DNA of 64,000 nucleotides from Ignavibacteria bacterium (GCA_013298775.1 JAAFIV010000015.1:31787-95786), one strand, 5' to 3'; shown: positions 24,444 through 33,710, counted from the stretch's first letter. Numbers and translations are program-made. The notes: a model not told the origin generated them from the sequence alone.

Positions 24444-27400
24444 TCAACGATTATTCACCGCATTTTCCACCAAAATATTCACCGTGCGGCAGTAAAAACG
24501 CCCTTCTGGTGTGGTGTTGTCGTGCAGAAGCCCTTCGCTGCCGCGTCCTTCCACGAGAGCATCAGTGCGCTGCAAGGCAGTAGCGGCGGTGCTTGCGCGT
24601 TGGAGCGAGAGGGTTTTGTTGGTTTGTGCATTGCCTGTGCGGTCGGTGTAGCCAACCACCGTCACCCGCGAGCTAGGATTCATGCGCTGTTTCACAATTT
24701 CCAAAATGTTTTGATGCTGCGTACCCACATCCGCTTTGTTGAAATCAAACAGTAGCAAACCAAAGGTGTTTACTTCTTTGTCGGCAGTTTTGGCAGCACG
24801 TTTTTTCGCAATGGAAATCACCTCGACGGGCAAGGATGCGCCCGCAACAACCGACGCGCCGCTTTCATCCTGCACACCCAGCGAATATTGCACAGGCAAC
24901 GTGAGTTTTGGTGCGGTGTTGTTCTCGGTTGCAGTATTCCATTGTAAGCGGTCTTGGGGCTTTCCTGTACCAATAAATTCTTTCAAAAGCTGCGATTCGC
25001 GACGCGATTTCTGGCTTACAGTCATTTGCCATGCCGTGAGCGGAACTTGCGAAAGCGCGTTGGTGCGGAAGCGCACAAGAGGTGGAATCACGGCGCGAAG
25101 CGTGTCGCTCGCCACAACAACATCGGTAATACTTGGCTCGGAAGCGAGAATTTCCACGCGACGATTTTCCGCAATGCCATCGGGAGTATTTTCACCGGAC
25201 GGTTTTTCTGGTAAGCCGCGAAAGCTCGTTTTTATGCGGTCTTCAGCAATTCCCCAGACCTGTATCAAATACGATTTTATTGCTAAGGTTCGTGCTTCAG
25301 AGAGGCGTAATTCCTCACTGCTTGTAAAGCGCACCGTTGCTTGCGTTGCGTTCAGAGCCTGTATTGTGCTTGCCCCAGACTGCCCAGAAGCCTGATTACT
25401 GCTTGCATTTGAACTATTTATTGTATTGACAGATGTCATACTTGCATTTGTTGTTCTGCCAGAAATTGGATTGCCTCCATTTGCTGCAAGAGCAGCATTG
25501 GTGCTGAAAGTAAAGGTTTTTGGTGCATACAAAAACTGCTCACTTGGGGTGAATTTTTCCTTCGTTGCTTTACAGCCAACAAGCGTAAGGGAAGCATTCG
25601 GGTTCGCTTTCATGCGGCTTCCGATAATATTCAACACATTGCGATACACTTCCAGCGTAGATTGATTGGAAAACTGTCGCTCGAACAAGGTTTTATCAGC
25701 ATAGCGGCGGCTTTGTTCTTTGGATAACCGCGCATAGCGTGGCGGCAAAACGGCGGAGTTTTGCTCAAAAAATACATAGTTCAAAAGTGGGTGCATCGTG
25801 TTTGCGAGAAATTCCTCCACGCGCAGGGATTGTATCGGGTATTCAACGCTGTCTTTGCGAGCGGGATTGGGGTTCGGCTTCACGCCATACGCCTGAATAT
25901 ACGCCGAAAGCGTCGAGCCGCCTGTGCCGAAAAGCTGCACCGTTATTGGGCTACCCAAGCCATTGTACGCAATTTTCAACTGGCAGGATGTCCGCCCCGC
26001 GCTGGTGGGCTTGTAGCGCAAACGCAGCGACATAGCAGATTGCGGGTACAAAATATAGCTCGTATCGGTCTTGATTACTTGCGAAGTGTTACCCACAAGG
26101 CGAAAATCGCTAGTATTCGGTCCAGCAAAAGCGAGGCTCGTAACCACGACAGGCTGCAAACTGACATTCCGTAGCACCGCCACGAGCGTATCTTTTTGCT
26201 GTTTGATTTTTACCTCCTCAAAATCAATCGTTTTGGTCAGCAACACAAGCAATGGTGCGGAACATGAGCCAATGATAGTTGCGCGAATGGTGTCGGATTG
26301 GGTGATAATCCGCATCGTTGCTCGGCGTTCGCCCGTAGCGCGGGGTTTGAAGCGGAGTTCAAGGTTTCGTGCGCCTTTGGGAAGAATGACGCAGGGTGCG
26401 CCGCCCGCAACAATGCTAAATTCCTCCGCGTGTTCGCCCACAAACTCAATTTTCTCAATTTTCAGCGAACTGCCGTCGTTGTTTCGCAAGAGTGCTGGAA
26501 AAAGCGAATCTTTTGCTTCGCCGCGCAAGCAACGTCCCATGTCCACATCCCGCACAGCGAGGCGCGGCGCGGTAATGCGAAAGGGTGCGGCGGATAGTGC
26601 TTCTTGAACAGCAGTGGTGTCGTTTTTCCATGTAAGCGGTGTGAGAACTGGTGTTCCGTCGGTGCGAGTGCTTGAGGTATAGTCAATTTTCCAAAATAAT
26701 GCTTTACGTTCTGCACCAACACTAGCAACGGTGCGCTTATCGCTAGAAACGCGCACATCCAGAACGGCTCCTGTGTGGCTTGTGAGGCGTTGTACGAGTG
26801 CGCCTGTTTCAACATTCCACATCGTAAGGGTGCGGTCGTCGTTGCCAGTAATCACATGCAGCGAATCAAGGAATGATGCGGTGAGTATGGCAGTTTTTCC
26901 ACCGAATTGGAAACGTTTCCACTCGCCCGTGCGCCCATTCCATGCCCGCATGGTAGAATCAATCGAGCAGGTAACAATTGTGCCGCCATCGGGCGAAAAA
27001 AGACCAATATGTACTAGTCCTTTGTGTCCCGACATTTTCTCCAAAAGTGTGCCTTTACGCGGGTCCCAGAGCCGTGCAACACCGTCTGCGCTCGTCGTGA
27101 GAAGGCGCATTCCGTCGGGCGAAAAAGCGAGGCTGAGAACGGCTTCTTTGTGTTCGAGTTTGTATAATTCTTCGCCAGATTTCACATCCCAAATCCGCGC
27201 AAGGCTGTCTGCACCTGCTGTTGCGATGACGGTTGGGTCAGTGGGCGAGAACGCTGCATCAAAGACCTGTCCTGTGTGGCGCAAGGATTGGAGCGTTTCG
27301 GCACTTTCGGCAATCCAAATTTTCGCCGTACTGTCTGCCGAAGCAGTAACCACACGGTTTCCATCAATGGAAAAGCGCACAGCGTAGATTTCCTCGATGT

Positions 27401-29225
27401 GGTCTAAATACACATCCAAAAGGTCGCCCGATTGTGCATCCCAAATCCGCGCCGAACCGTCTTGAAAGCCGCCTACAACGTGCTTTCCATTTGGCGAAAC
27501 AGCAATTTTACCAGGCAAGAGCGTGTTTTTGCGCTGCCCGTACTGATTGCTAAAATACAACTGCCGCGCCGACCCCGTCTGCACATCCCAGCCCCGAGCC
27601 ACACCGCCCGCGCCGAGCGTAACGATGCGCTTTGCGTCGGGCGTAAAAGCGGCATTTAGGATGTAATCTTTCAAGTTGGAAAGTTTCGGCGTTTGAAGCT
27701 GCCGAAGGCGCATCATTGCTTGATTTGTCTGAATATTCGGCACACGCCAATCCGCACGAAGACCGCTCACGGCGGGAATAAGGCGTTGCCACGTGCGCCC
27801 CGCATCGCTGCTGAAGTCCGCGCTGACGGCTTCAGAGGGCATGATGCCAGCCCATTGCAAGGTCGTATCTGCGCCCGCAACGTAGCTTTCGCCGCCGTTT
27901 GGTTCAATCAATGTCAGCGTGGCGGGATTCGGTGTTTTGCCCGGAAAACCGCCGCTCGCAAAGATAGTACGTCCGCCGCAGACGTTATCGGTGATGCTGA
28001 ATTTCGTGAACGCATAGCCCGAATCGCGTGGCATATAGCGCACGGCAAGAACTTTGCGCTGTCCGGGCTTGAGCTGAAAATACGTCGGAGAAATACTGAA
28101 CAGCTCATTGGAACTCGTGATGTCGGTAACGGTGAACGCGCTATTGCGAGCTTTCACGACGAGCTTCAGCTCGCGCCCGCCGCCACGCGGTTCTACTGCG
28201 CCGAAGGTGATATTTTCGCTGGAAAATTCGAGGGCAGTTACGGCTTTGGGCGGAATATCGTAGTCGAGCGTTGTGACAATGCCACGCGAAAGGAGTGCAA
28301 TGCTTGTATTCATGCGGCTTACATTGCAGGCTTTTTCGCTCATCCAGGCGAGTTCGCAGGGTTTATTGCCGAGCGCGAGTTGGAGGAGGATGCGGTAAAT
28401 CTGCTCGGCTTGTTGCACGGAGGTTACATTTTCAAACACCTCGCCGCCTGTGCGACGGGCGATATTGCGCAGATTGTCGGGTGCGGGCATTCCGAGTGTT
28501 ACGCAGTAAATGGCGACATTGCCGAGTTTCGCCATTTGTACGATTTCGTCCTCATTGCCGCCACCTTGCCCATCGGTGAGAAAGACCACGATTTTACGGC
28601 TATATTTTGCATTGTCCGCAATGACCAAACTCCCCGCGACGGGCTTTGTTAAGCCCATGTCGTAGTCCGTGCCGCCTTGTGGCTTTAGCTCGGAAATAGC
28701 TTTGAGTAAGCGTTTTCGGTCGTGCGTGAAATCTTGGTTGAGATAATTATTGTGGTCGTAGCTCGTGATGGCGCATTCTACCTCGCCCTCCGGCATGGCG
28801 TTAATCCAAGCACGGGCGGCAGTTTGCGCCAGCGTGAGATTCGGTACTGCACCAACATTCGACCAGCCTTCGCCCATTGAGCCAGAAACATCAATCGTTA
28901 GCACAACGGAAAGCGATTTTGTGGGCAAGCCAGGCTGGCACGAGGCGGTAGTAACCACGCGCTGTGTGCCATTTTCCCGCACCATAAAATCTTGCGCCGC
29001 GAGGTCGGTAATGGGATTGCCGCTTGCATCCAGCGCGAAAAACTTTGCTCGCATAAGCGGAAATGCAGAAGCGTTTACGTCGTACACGGTGAGCGATTGC
29101 GCACGTAATGAAGCGGGGTTCACGGCAATTTCACCGACAACACACACGGCTATCAGCAATAAAGCAATAACGCTAGAACGGGCGCAAGACCTTGATAATC
29201 TCGCAAGAAATGTGCGGCGGGGCAT
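24444..29225 (-). CDS. Giant exported VWA, WD40, Hydin-like and OmpA-domain protein
   Basis: 1593 residues from the ATG at 29225, which precedes a signal peptide (SSVIALLLIAVCVVGEIAV). Domains in order: a VWA domain at about 80-300 with a MIDAS motif in LTIDVSGSMGEGW; an ASH/Hydin-like beta domain (ITFGAVEPRGGG); a domain opening LTLIEPNGGESYVAGADTTL; eight WD40 repeats at about 525-870 (for example FSPDGMRLLTTSADGVARLW); two more Hydin-like domains; and two OmpA-like regions, the last containing GYTDRTGNAQTNKTLSLQRA, a peptidoglycan-binding pattern. It is probably an envelope-anchored scaffold. The gene follows a LexA homologue by 86 bases on the same strand, so expression may depend on it. 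The combination of all these domains in one chain is unusual. Ligand and role are unknown. Confidence 0.85.
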   Translation of the reverse strand: MPRRTFLARLSRSCARSSVIALLLIAVCVVGEIAVNPASLRAQSLTVYDVNASAFPLMRAKFFALDASGNPITDLAAQDFMVRENGTQRVVTTASCQPGLPTKSLSVVLTIDVSGSMGEGWSNVGAVPNLTLAQTAARAWINAMPEGEVECAITSYDHNNYLNQDFTHDRKRLLKAISELKPQGGTDYDMGLTKPVAGSLVIADNAKYSRKIVVFLTDGQGGGNEDEIVQMAKLGNVAIYCVTLGMPAPDNLRNIARRTGGEVFENVTSVQQAEQIYRILLQLALGNKPCELAWMSEKACNVSRMNTSIALLSRGIVTTLDYDIPPKAVTALEFSSENITFGAVEPRGGGRELKLVVKARNSAFTVTDITSSNELFSISPTYFQLKPGQRKVLAVRYMPRDSGYAFTKFSITDNVCGGRTIFASGGFPGKTPNPATLTLIEPNGGESYVAGADTTLQWAGIMPSEAVSADFSSDAGRTWQRLIPAVSGLRADWRVPNIQTNQAMMRLRQLQTPKLSNLKDYILNAAFTPDAKRIVTLGAGGVARGWDVQTGSARQLYFSNQYGQRKNTLLPGKIAVSPNGKHVVGGFQDGSARIWDAQSGDLLDVYLDHIEEIYAVRFSIDGNRVVTASADSTAKIWIAESAETLQSLRHTGQVFDAAFSPTDPTVIATAGADSLARIWDVKSGEELYKLEHKEAVLSLAFSPDGMRLLTTSADGVARLWDPRKGTLLEKMSGHKGLVHIGLFSPDGGTIVTCSIDSTMRAWNGRTGEWKRFQFGGKTAILTASFLDSLHVITGNDDRTLTMWNVETGALVQRLTSHTGAVLDVRVSSDKRTVASVGAERKALFWKIDYTSSTRTDGTPVLTPLTWKNDTTAVQEALSAAPFRITAPRLAVRDVDMGRCLRGEAKDSLFPALLRNNDGSSLKIEKIEFVGEHAEEFSIVAGGAPCVILPKGARNLELRFKPRATGERRATMRIITQSDTIRATIIGSCSAPLLVLLTKTIDFEEVKIKQQKDTLVAVLRNVSLQPVVVTSLAFAGPNTSDFRLVGNTSQVIKTDTSYILYPQSAMSLRLRYKPTSAGRTSCQLKIAYNGLGSPITVQLFGTGGSTLSAYIQAYGVKPNPNPARKDSVEYPIQSLRVEEFLANTMHPLLNYVFFEQNSAVLPPRYARLSKEQSRRYADKTLFERQFSNQSTLEVYRNVLNIIGSRMKANPNASLTLVGCKATKEKFTPSEQFLYAPKTFTFSTNAALAANGGNPISGRTTNASMTSVNTINSSNASSNQASGQSGASTIQALNATQATVRFTSSEELRLSEARTLAIKSYLIQVWGIAEDRIKTSFRGLPEKPSGENTPDGIAENRRVEILASEPSITDVVVASDTLRAVIPPLVRFRTNALSQVPLTAWQMTVSQKSRRESQLLKEFIGTGKPQDRLQWNTATENNTAPKLTLPVQYSLGVQDESGASVVAGASLPVEVISIAKKRAAKTADKEVNTFGLLLFDFNKADVGTQHQNILEIVKQRMNPSSRVTVVGYTDRTGNAQTNKTLSLQRASTAATALQRTDALVEGRGSEGLLHDNTTPEGRFYCRTVNILVENAVNNR

Positions 29226-29311
29226 GGTCAAAACTATATCTGAAAGAGGTTTCCGAAAAAATACGCGCTGCAAAGATAGGAAAATTAAATCGCTTTTTGC
29301 ACGATAAAACC

Positions 29312-30064
29312 TCACACAAGGCGCATCAAACCAACGACAACACCAATAATTTTCACACTCGCGCTCTCGGAAGAATACGGCACAGGTGGGAAACCGCGCA
29401 CTCCGGCAAGAAGTTCGCCCTGCGTGGCGGAGAAGCGGCGTACAATGGTCATGTCGTGCAAAAGCGCGACGACAATTTGCCCATCTTCCGCGCTAAATTG
29501 CTGACGCGCAAGCACGGTATCACCTTGACGAATGGCATCGCTGCTCATACCATCGTCGCTCACAAAGGCGCAGAAAAGCTGGCTTGTGGGGTCTTGCTGG
29601 AAAAACTCCGTATCAATTTTCACCTGCCCGCGTGGCGACAAAAACACCGACAAGGGCTGCGCGGCAGAGCCATCGCCAGCAATTACTACATTTTTCACCG
29701 ATGGCGGCAAAGGCACAGGAATACTTGCGTTTATGGCACTCTGCGCTGACGAAGCATGGTGATTATTCGTCGGAGAAACTTGCGCACCCGACGCAGAGAT
29801 ATGGCGTGGACGCGGCGTAAAATCAAGGATTTGAATGCCCCGCGACGCGCCTTTTTGCTGACGGTGAATATAGCCTTTCTTCTCCAGGGCTTGAATATAC
29901 TGGTTTGCAGCGTTGGTGGACGACATTTCCATTTTGTCGCACATTTCCTTCATCGTGGGCGGATAGCCGCGTTCTTCCACAAAATTTTTGAGGAAAAGCA
30001 AGAATTCATGCTGCTTTGGAGTGAGCGGTTTTTTGTTGGGGTCGAGTTGGAGAGTGGCTTTCAT
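29312..30064 (-). CDS. lexA: LexA-family repressor with substituted autocleavage residues
   Basis: 250 residues. The N-terminal winged helix is typical LexA (LTPKQHEFLLFLKNFVEERG, PPTMKEMCDKMEMSSTNAAN, ALEKKGYIHRQQKGASRGIQ). A longer linker than usual (about 85-122) leads to the peptidase-like fold. The Ala-Gly cleavage pair is present (A129-G130 in VVIAGDGS). In an ungapped alignment to E. coli, the catalytic Ser falls on G172 (DDGMSSDAIRQGD) and the catalytic Lys on R209 (DMTIVRRF, anchored by DGQIVVA). If right, the protein cannot cleave itself and may be a constitutive or differently induced repressor. A two-residue gap could instead bring S174 into the Ser position. It lies 86 bases upstream of the giant VWA/WD40 gene on the same strand. 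Confidence 0.8.
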   Translation of the reverse strand: MKATLQLDPNKKPLTPKQHEFLLFLKNFVEERGYPPTMKEMCDKMEMSSTNAANQYIQALEKKGYIHRQQKGASRGIQILDFTPRPRHISASGAQVSPTNNHHASSAQSAINASIPVPLPPSVKNVVIAGDGSAAQPLSVFLSPRGQVKIDTEFFQQDPTSQLFCAFVSDDGMSSDAIRQGDTVLARQQFSAEDGQIVVALLHDMTIVRRFSATQGELLAGVRGFPPVPYSSESASVKIIGVVVGLMRLV

Positions 30065-30227
30065 GGACTGGGATTTTTTTGATTAACAGGGATGTTGTAC
30101 TTGGACTGGGATTTTTGGGATTAGCTGGGATTGCTGGGATTTTTCATGGGATTTCTTTCGCGGGAAATCTTCCGCATCCAAACATCCAGAATCCCAGATA
30201 ATCCCACGAATCCTAAAAATCCCAGTC
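30065..30227. repeat. Family D palindrome
   Basis: GACTGGGATTTTTGGGATTA with AGCTGGGATTGCTGGGATT (about 30103-30140) pairs with AATCCCAGATAATCCCACGA and ATCCTAAAAATCCCAGTC (about 30190-30227). A shorter preceding arm (GACTGGGATTTTTTTGATTA) begins at 30067. The same words form the outer arms at 1639-1680 and 1983-2024. It fills the space upstream of the LexA homologue and may overlap its promoter. Confidence 0.75.
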
Positions 30228-30252
30228 AAAAATTCTCGTTCGAGAATCCAAG

Positions 30253-30501
30253 TCAGGCAGTGGCTAATGATTTCACCGTTTTAATTTCTCGAAATTCTTT
30301 CCGCAAAACCCGCTCCACGCCTGACTTTAGCGTAATACTTGACGCAGAGCAACTCGAACACGCGCCAGAAAGTTCAACAATGACGGTATCGCCGCTCAGA
30401 CTGTGAAACTGAATGCGTCCGCCGTCGCGCTCAATAAAAGGGCGTATCTTTTCGTCAATAACAGTAATGACGCGCTCTTCAAGGGATGATGTGCTGTTCA
30501 T
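30253..30501 (-). CDS. NifU C-terminal domain (Nfu-type) iron-sulfur scaffold protein
   Basis: 82 residues, a stand-alone Nfu domain. ERVITVIDEKIRPFIERDGG and RIQFHSLSGDTVIVELSGAC lead to the cluster-binding C-x-x-C motif (ACSSCSASSITLKSGVERVL), followed by a short helix. Nfu proteins carry 4Fe-4S clusters to target enzymes. One target could be the Fe-S photolyase encoded divergently 125 bases away, but this is only proximity. It lies upstream of the LexA homologue gene on the same strand, separated by a family D palindrome, so they are probably separate transcripts. Confidence 0.9.
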   Translation of the reverse strand: MNSTSSLEERVITVIDEKIRPFIERDGGRIQFHSLSGDTVIVELSGACSSCSASSITLKSGVERVLRKEFREIKTVKSLATA

Positions 30502-30625
30502 GCGATGGTTGAGTATGAATGGTTATCAGAAAATATTTGATTGTATTATCATGTTTTCTCAAAATAACTGTTCAAAAAATCAGTACCAAAATATTTTTAT
30601 CTTTTTATCACCACAAGCAACCACC

Positions 30626-32185
30626 ATGAAAACACTGCGCCTTATTCTCGGCGACCAATTAAACAGCCAGCACTCGTGGTTTCAAGAGCCTCGCGCCGAT
30701 ATTGTGTATGCAATGATGGAAGTGCGCCAAGAAACAGACTACGTCCAGCATCATATCCAAAAAGTGATAGGTTTTTTTGCCGCAATGCGTGTATTTGCAG
30801 GGAGTCTGGAGGCGCGAGGGCATACCGTTTTCTATCTCCGTCTCAATGACCCAGAAAATGCGCATTCTTTCCAAGAAAACCTGCACAATATCTGCAAACG
30901 CGAGGCTATCACACGCTTTGAATACCAAGAGCCAGACGAATATCGCCTCGACCAAGATTTGAAGAGGTGTGCAGAGCATTTGAGCGCGGAATTGGGAATG
31001 TCGTGCGGCGTTTGTAATACTGAACATTTTATCACATCGCGCACCGAGCTTGCCGAACTGTTTCAGGGAAAGAAAACCTATCTGCTCGAAACGTTTTACC
31101 GCGCAATGCGGCGTAAACACTCAATTCTCATGGATGGCTCCGAGCCACACACAGGGCAGTGGAACTACGATGCCGACAACCGCAAGAAACTCCCGCGTGG
31201 GCAGCGTGTTCCCGCGCCACTTCTTTTTCAGCACGACGTGAGCGAAATCGCAGAAATGCTGCAAGAATGCGGTGTGCAGACGATTGGGCGCGTGAGTCCA
31301 ACAAAATTTGAATGGTGTGTTTCCCGCGAGGAGGCATTGGAATTGCTGGAATACTTCGCAAGCGAGTGTTTATCACAGTTTGGGACGTATCAGGATGCAA
31401 TGACGCTTTCATCGTGGTCGGTTTTTCACGCTCGTTTGTCGTTTGCTATGAATGTGAAAATGCTTCATCCGCTTGAAGTGGTGCGGCGTTGCGTGGAGGA
31501 ATGGCAGGCGCGGCACGAGGAAATTTCCTACGCGCAGATTGAGGGTTTTGTGCGGCAAATTATCGGCTGGCGCGAGTATATGCGCGGGGTGTATTGGGCG
31601 AAAATGCCAGACTATGCGCACTTGAACGCGCTTCAGCACACCGCACCGCTTCCCGAATGGTATTGGACGGGTGAAACCAAGATGCAGTGCCTCCACCACG
31701 CCATTACGCAATCGCTTGACCACGCCTACGCGCACCACATCCAACGCCTCATGCTGACGGGCAATTTCGCACTGCTTTTGGGCGCACATCCCGACGCGGT
31801 TGATGCGTGGTATTTGGGGATTTACATTGATGCAATCGAATGGGTAGAAATCACGAATACGCGTGGGATGAGCCAGTTTGCGGACGGTGGGATTGTTGGC
31901 ACGAAACCGTACATTTCAAGCGCGAATTACATTGACAAAATGAGCGATTATTGCGGAACCTGTGCTTACGATAAATCGCTCCGACACGGCATCAATGCTG
32001 AGGGTAAGAAGGCTTGTCCCTTCAATAGTTTGTACTGGGATTTTTACGCCCGCCACGAAGAACGTTTTGCAAAAAATCCTCGCGTGGCAGTAATGTACAA
32101 AACCCTGAACAATATGGACGAACACGAGCGCAAGCGTGTTCTGGAGCAAGCTGCAGCCTACAAGCGCGACGTAGAGAACTTGTAG
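30626..32185 (+). CDS. Iron-sulfur bacterial cryptochrome/photolyase (PhrB/CryB type)
   Basis: 519 residues, the usual length for this family. MKTLRLILGDQLNSQHSWFQ is the family's characteristic opening, unlike classical photolyases. The antenna-domain region is followed by the FAD-binding helical domain with EGFVRQIIGWREYMRGVYWA and HHIQRLMLTGNFALL, then GMSQFADGGIVGTKPYISSA and the cluster cysteines (DYCGTCAYD and KKACPFNSLYWDFY). Members repair (6-4) photoproducts using blue light, with FAD, a 4Fe-4S cluster and a lumazine antenna. The ATG at 30626 is chosen because the upstream frame reads through the divergent NifU gene. It is monocistronic. It suggests exposure of the organism to light. 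Confidence 0.92.
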   Translation: MKTLRLILGDQLNSQHSWFQEPRADIVYAMMEVRQETDYVQHHIQKVIGFFAAMRVFAGSLEARGHTVFYLRLNDPENAHSFQENLHNICKREAITRFEYQEPDEYRLDQDLKRCAEHLSAELGMSCGVCNTEHFITSRTELAELFQGKKTYLLETFYRAMRRKHSILMDGSEPHTGQWNYDADNRKKLPRGQRVPAPLLFQHDVSEIAEMLQECGVQTIGRVSPTKFEWCVSREEALELLEYFASECLSQFGTYQDAMTLSSWSVFHARLSFAMNVKMLHPLEVVRRCVEEWQARHEEISYAQIEGFVRQIIGWREYMRGVYWAKMPDYAHLNALQHTAPLPEWYWTGETKMQCLHHAITQSLDHAYAHHIQRLMLTGNFALLLGAHPDAVDAWYLGIYIDAIEWVEITNTRGMSQFADGGIVGTKPYISSANYIDKMSDYCGTCAYDKSLRHGINAEGKKACPFNSLYWDFYARHEERFAKNPRVAVMYKTLNNMDEHERKRVLEQAAAYKRDVENL

Positions 32186-32223
32186 AAAAGGAGGAAATAT
32201 GAGGGATGAAATCTGAAGTTTAG

Positions 32224-32242
32224 GCAAAAACCTTTTGCTTTT
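32224..32242 (+). terminator. Possible weak terminator after the photolyase gene
   Basis: GCAAAA and TTTTGC form a 6-bp stem with a 3-base loop, followed by TTTTCTTT. It lies about 40 bases after the stop. The low GC of the stem makes it weak. Confidence 0.35.
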
Positions 32243-32244
32243 CT

Positions 32245-32730
32245 TTACGCCCGTTTCGGCTTCCACGCCCAGAGCATTTGACAAGCAATCGGCTCGTTGC
32301 CCGCTTCGTCGCTGACAACGACGTTCACCATAATTTCCCCTTCCGCACTATTTTGTGCAGCGCGGACTTCTTCTTGAGAGAGCGTCGCCACAGCTTTCAT
32401 GCGCCCTGTCGCCTTTTTTTGGAAATCTACGTGGAGTGATTTCACCACCAAATACTTGTCGTCAGGCACATTCATTCCCATGAGGATTCCCGTTGCCGAT
32501 TCTGCAAGCAGCGTCATTGCTGCCGCGTGGACGGTTTTGATATGGTTTTGTACACGGCGTTTGTTCGCCAGCGTCATAACCACGCGGGATTCGGTCAGCT
32601 CTTCAATGTGGATTCCTGCTGTGCCGAAAAAAGGGACAATGCGTCCAAAGGTTTTCGTGAGAAGGAAGCTCGTCAAAAACGGAGGAAACTTTTTCATTCC
32701 TCCAACCATAGTGTTTAAGCGGTTTGGCAT
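32245..32730 (-). CDS. DUF4442 hotdog-fold (PaaI-like thioesterase) protein
   Basis: 161 residues. The single hotdog fold is indicated by NHIKTVHAAAMTLLAESATG, where the buried helix packs in the sheet, followed by VVKSLHVDFQKKATGRMKAV and GEIMVNVVVSDEAGNEPIAC. Proteins of this type resemble YiiD/PaaI thioesterases, and most have no defined substrate. An in-frame ATG at 32694 (MKKFPPFLTSFLL) is an alternative start with equal support, since no ribosome-binding site is evident. It converges on the photolyase gene. Confidence 0.75.
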   Translation of the reverse strand: MPNRLNTMVGGMKKFPPFLTSFLLTKTFGRIVPFFGTAGIHIEELTESRVVMTLANKRRVQNHIKTVHAAAMTLLAESATGILMGMNVPDDKYLVVKSLHVDFQKKATGRMKAVATLSQEEVRAAQNSAEGEIMVNVVVSDEAGNEPIACQMLWAWKPKRA

Positions 32731-32770
32731 TGATTTTTATGAAGATTGTGTGAATAATTATTCTTGATTT

Positions 32771-32985
32771 GGGAACGCGGATTTAGAGGACAGAAGAAGA
32801 CTTTTGAGGACTCCGTGATAATGTCAGAATGGAATTTATACCGTTTCGATTGTAAAATGAATACTTTCAATTCTCCGAAACAAGGCAGTATGCCGCCTTG
32901 CTAAAATCAAAGTATTCAAAATACAGTAGAAACGGTATTAGTCCTGACCAGTCCTCTAAAGTCCTCAAAATCCGCGTTCCCTGAC
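32771..32985. repeat. Family A copy interrupted by an inserted palindrome
   Basis: The family A arms GGGAACGCGGATTTAGAGGA (from 32771) and CTCAAAATCCGCGTTCCC (to about 32982) are separated by an unrelated 99-bp element at 32839-32937. The inner arm CCTGACCAGTCC at 32943-32954 contains the shared ACTGGTCAGG core in reverse. Confidence 0.75.
32839..32937. mobile_element. 99-bp insertion with TACCGTTTC inverted ends and TTA flanks
   Basis: The ends are TACCGTTTC (32839-32847) and GAAACGGTA (32929-32937). Inside them AATACTTT pairs with AAAGTATT, and AAGGC with GCCTT around the centre, so the whole element is a long palindrome. TTA stands directly on both sides (32836-32838 and 32938-32940), as a 3-bp target duplication would. 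It contains no gene. Confidence 0.6.
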
Positions 32986-33023
32986 AAATGACCCAACCAA
33001 CTCATTTTATGAAGAATCGCGCA

Positions 33024-33710
33024 TCAAAACTGCTGTTTGAACGCAGCAAACTCTTCCTGCAAAGCCCGTAATTCCTGTTTTGTCGCTGCCAGTTCCGTTT
33101 CCAAAGCGGTAATCCGCTCTTCGTGGGCAGACGCGGAAGCGGCGGAAGAAACTTTCAAAGGCTCATCATTACTTGTGTTTGGGATATTTGGCTCTCCGCA
33201 AAGAAGATGCGCAAAACGAGCTTCTTTTTGCCCTGCTTGGCGTGGAAGGCGCACAACGAGTGGTTTTCCGTAAGTGTGCGCGGCGAAGTGTGCTTCGGAC
33301 GAAAGGTCATTCAGCGTGGTTTCTACTTCTTCCAGCGAGGTAAATTTGTGCATTCGCTCGGCGCGGCTACGGAGTTCGCCAAGTGTTTGTGCGCCGCGCA
33401 GCATGAGTTCGCAGAGAACGGCGGTCTGCGGCGGCGTAAGATGCAGCATTTCCACCAACCGATGCCGACACTTATTCGAGCGCGAACCAGTTTCCTCCAC
33501 AAGCCGCGCAAATTCTAGCTTGCGGAGATGGTCGAAGGCACGCACAACCTCTGTTTCGGTGTACTGCACAACGGGGTCGCGGTTTGATTTTTGATTGCAG
33601 GCATTCGTGAGCGCGTTCATGGTCATTGGATAATACTCTGGCGTGGTCAGTTCTTTTTCAATGAGAACCGCGCAGACACGGGCTTCTTCGGGCGTTAGGT
33701 TGATGGGCAT
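33024..33710 (-). CDS. YceH family protein (DUF480)
   Basis: 228 residues. The tandem winged-helix family signature is complete: LTPEEARVCAVLIEKELTTP, EYYPMTMNALTNACNQKSNR, DPVVQYTETEVVRAFDHLRK, LTPPQTAVLCELMLRGAQT with GELRSRAERMHKF, and VVRLPRQAGQKEARFAHLLC. The C-terminal part is a short coiled coil (ALETELAATKQELRALQEEF). YceH is conserved and structurally known but has no firm function; a DNA-binding or regulatory role is inferred from its winged helices. It is monocistronic and bounded by repeat elements on both sides. Confidence 0.9.
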   Translation of the reverse strand: MPINLTPEEARVCAVLIEKELTTPEYYPMTMNALTNACNQKSNRDPVVQYTETEVVRAFDHLRKLEFARLVEETGSRSNKCRHRLVEMLHLTPPQTAVLCELMLRGAQTLGELRSRAERMHKFTSLEEVETTLNDLSSEAHFAAHTYGKPLVVRLPRQAGQKEARFAHLLCGEPNIPNTSNDEPLKVSSAASASAHEERITALETELAATKQELRALQEEFAAFKQQF

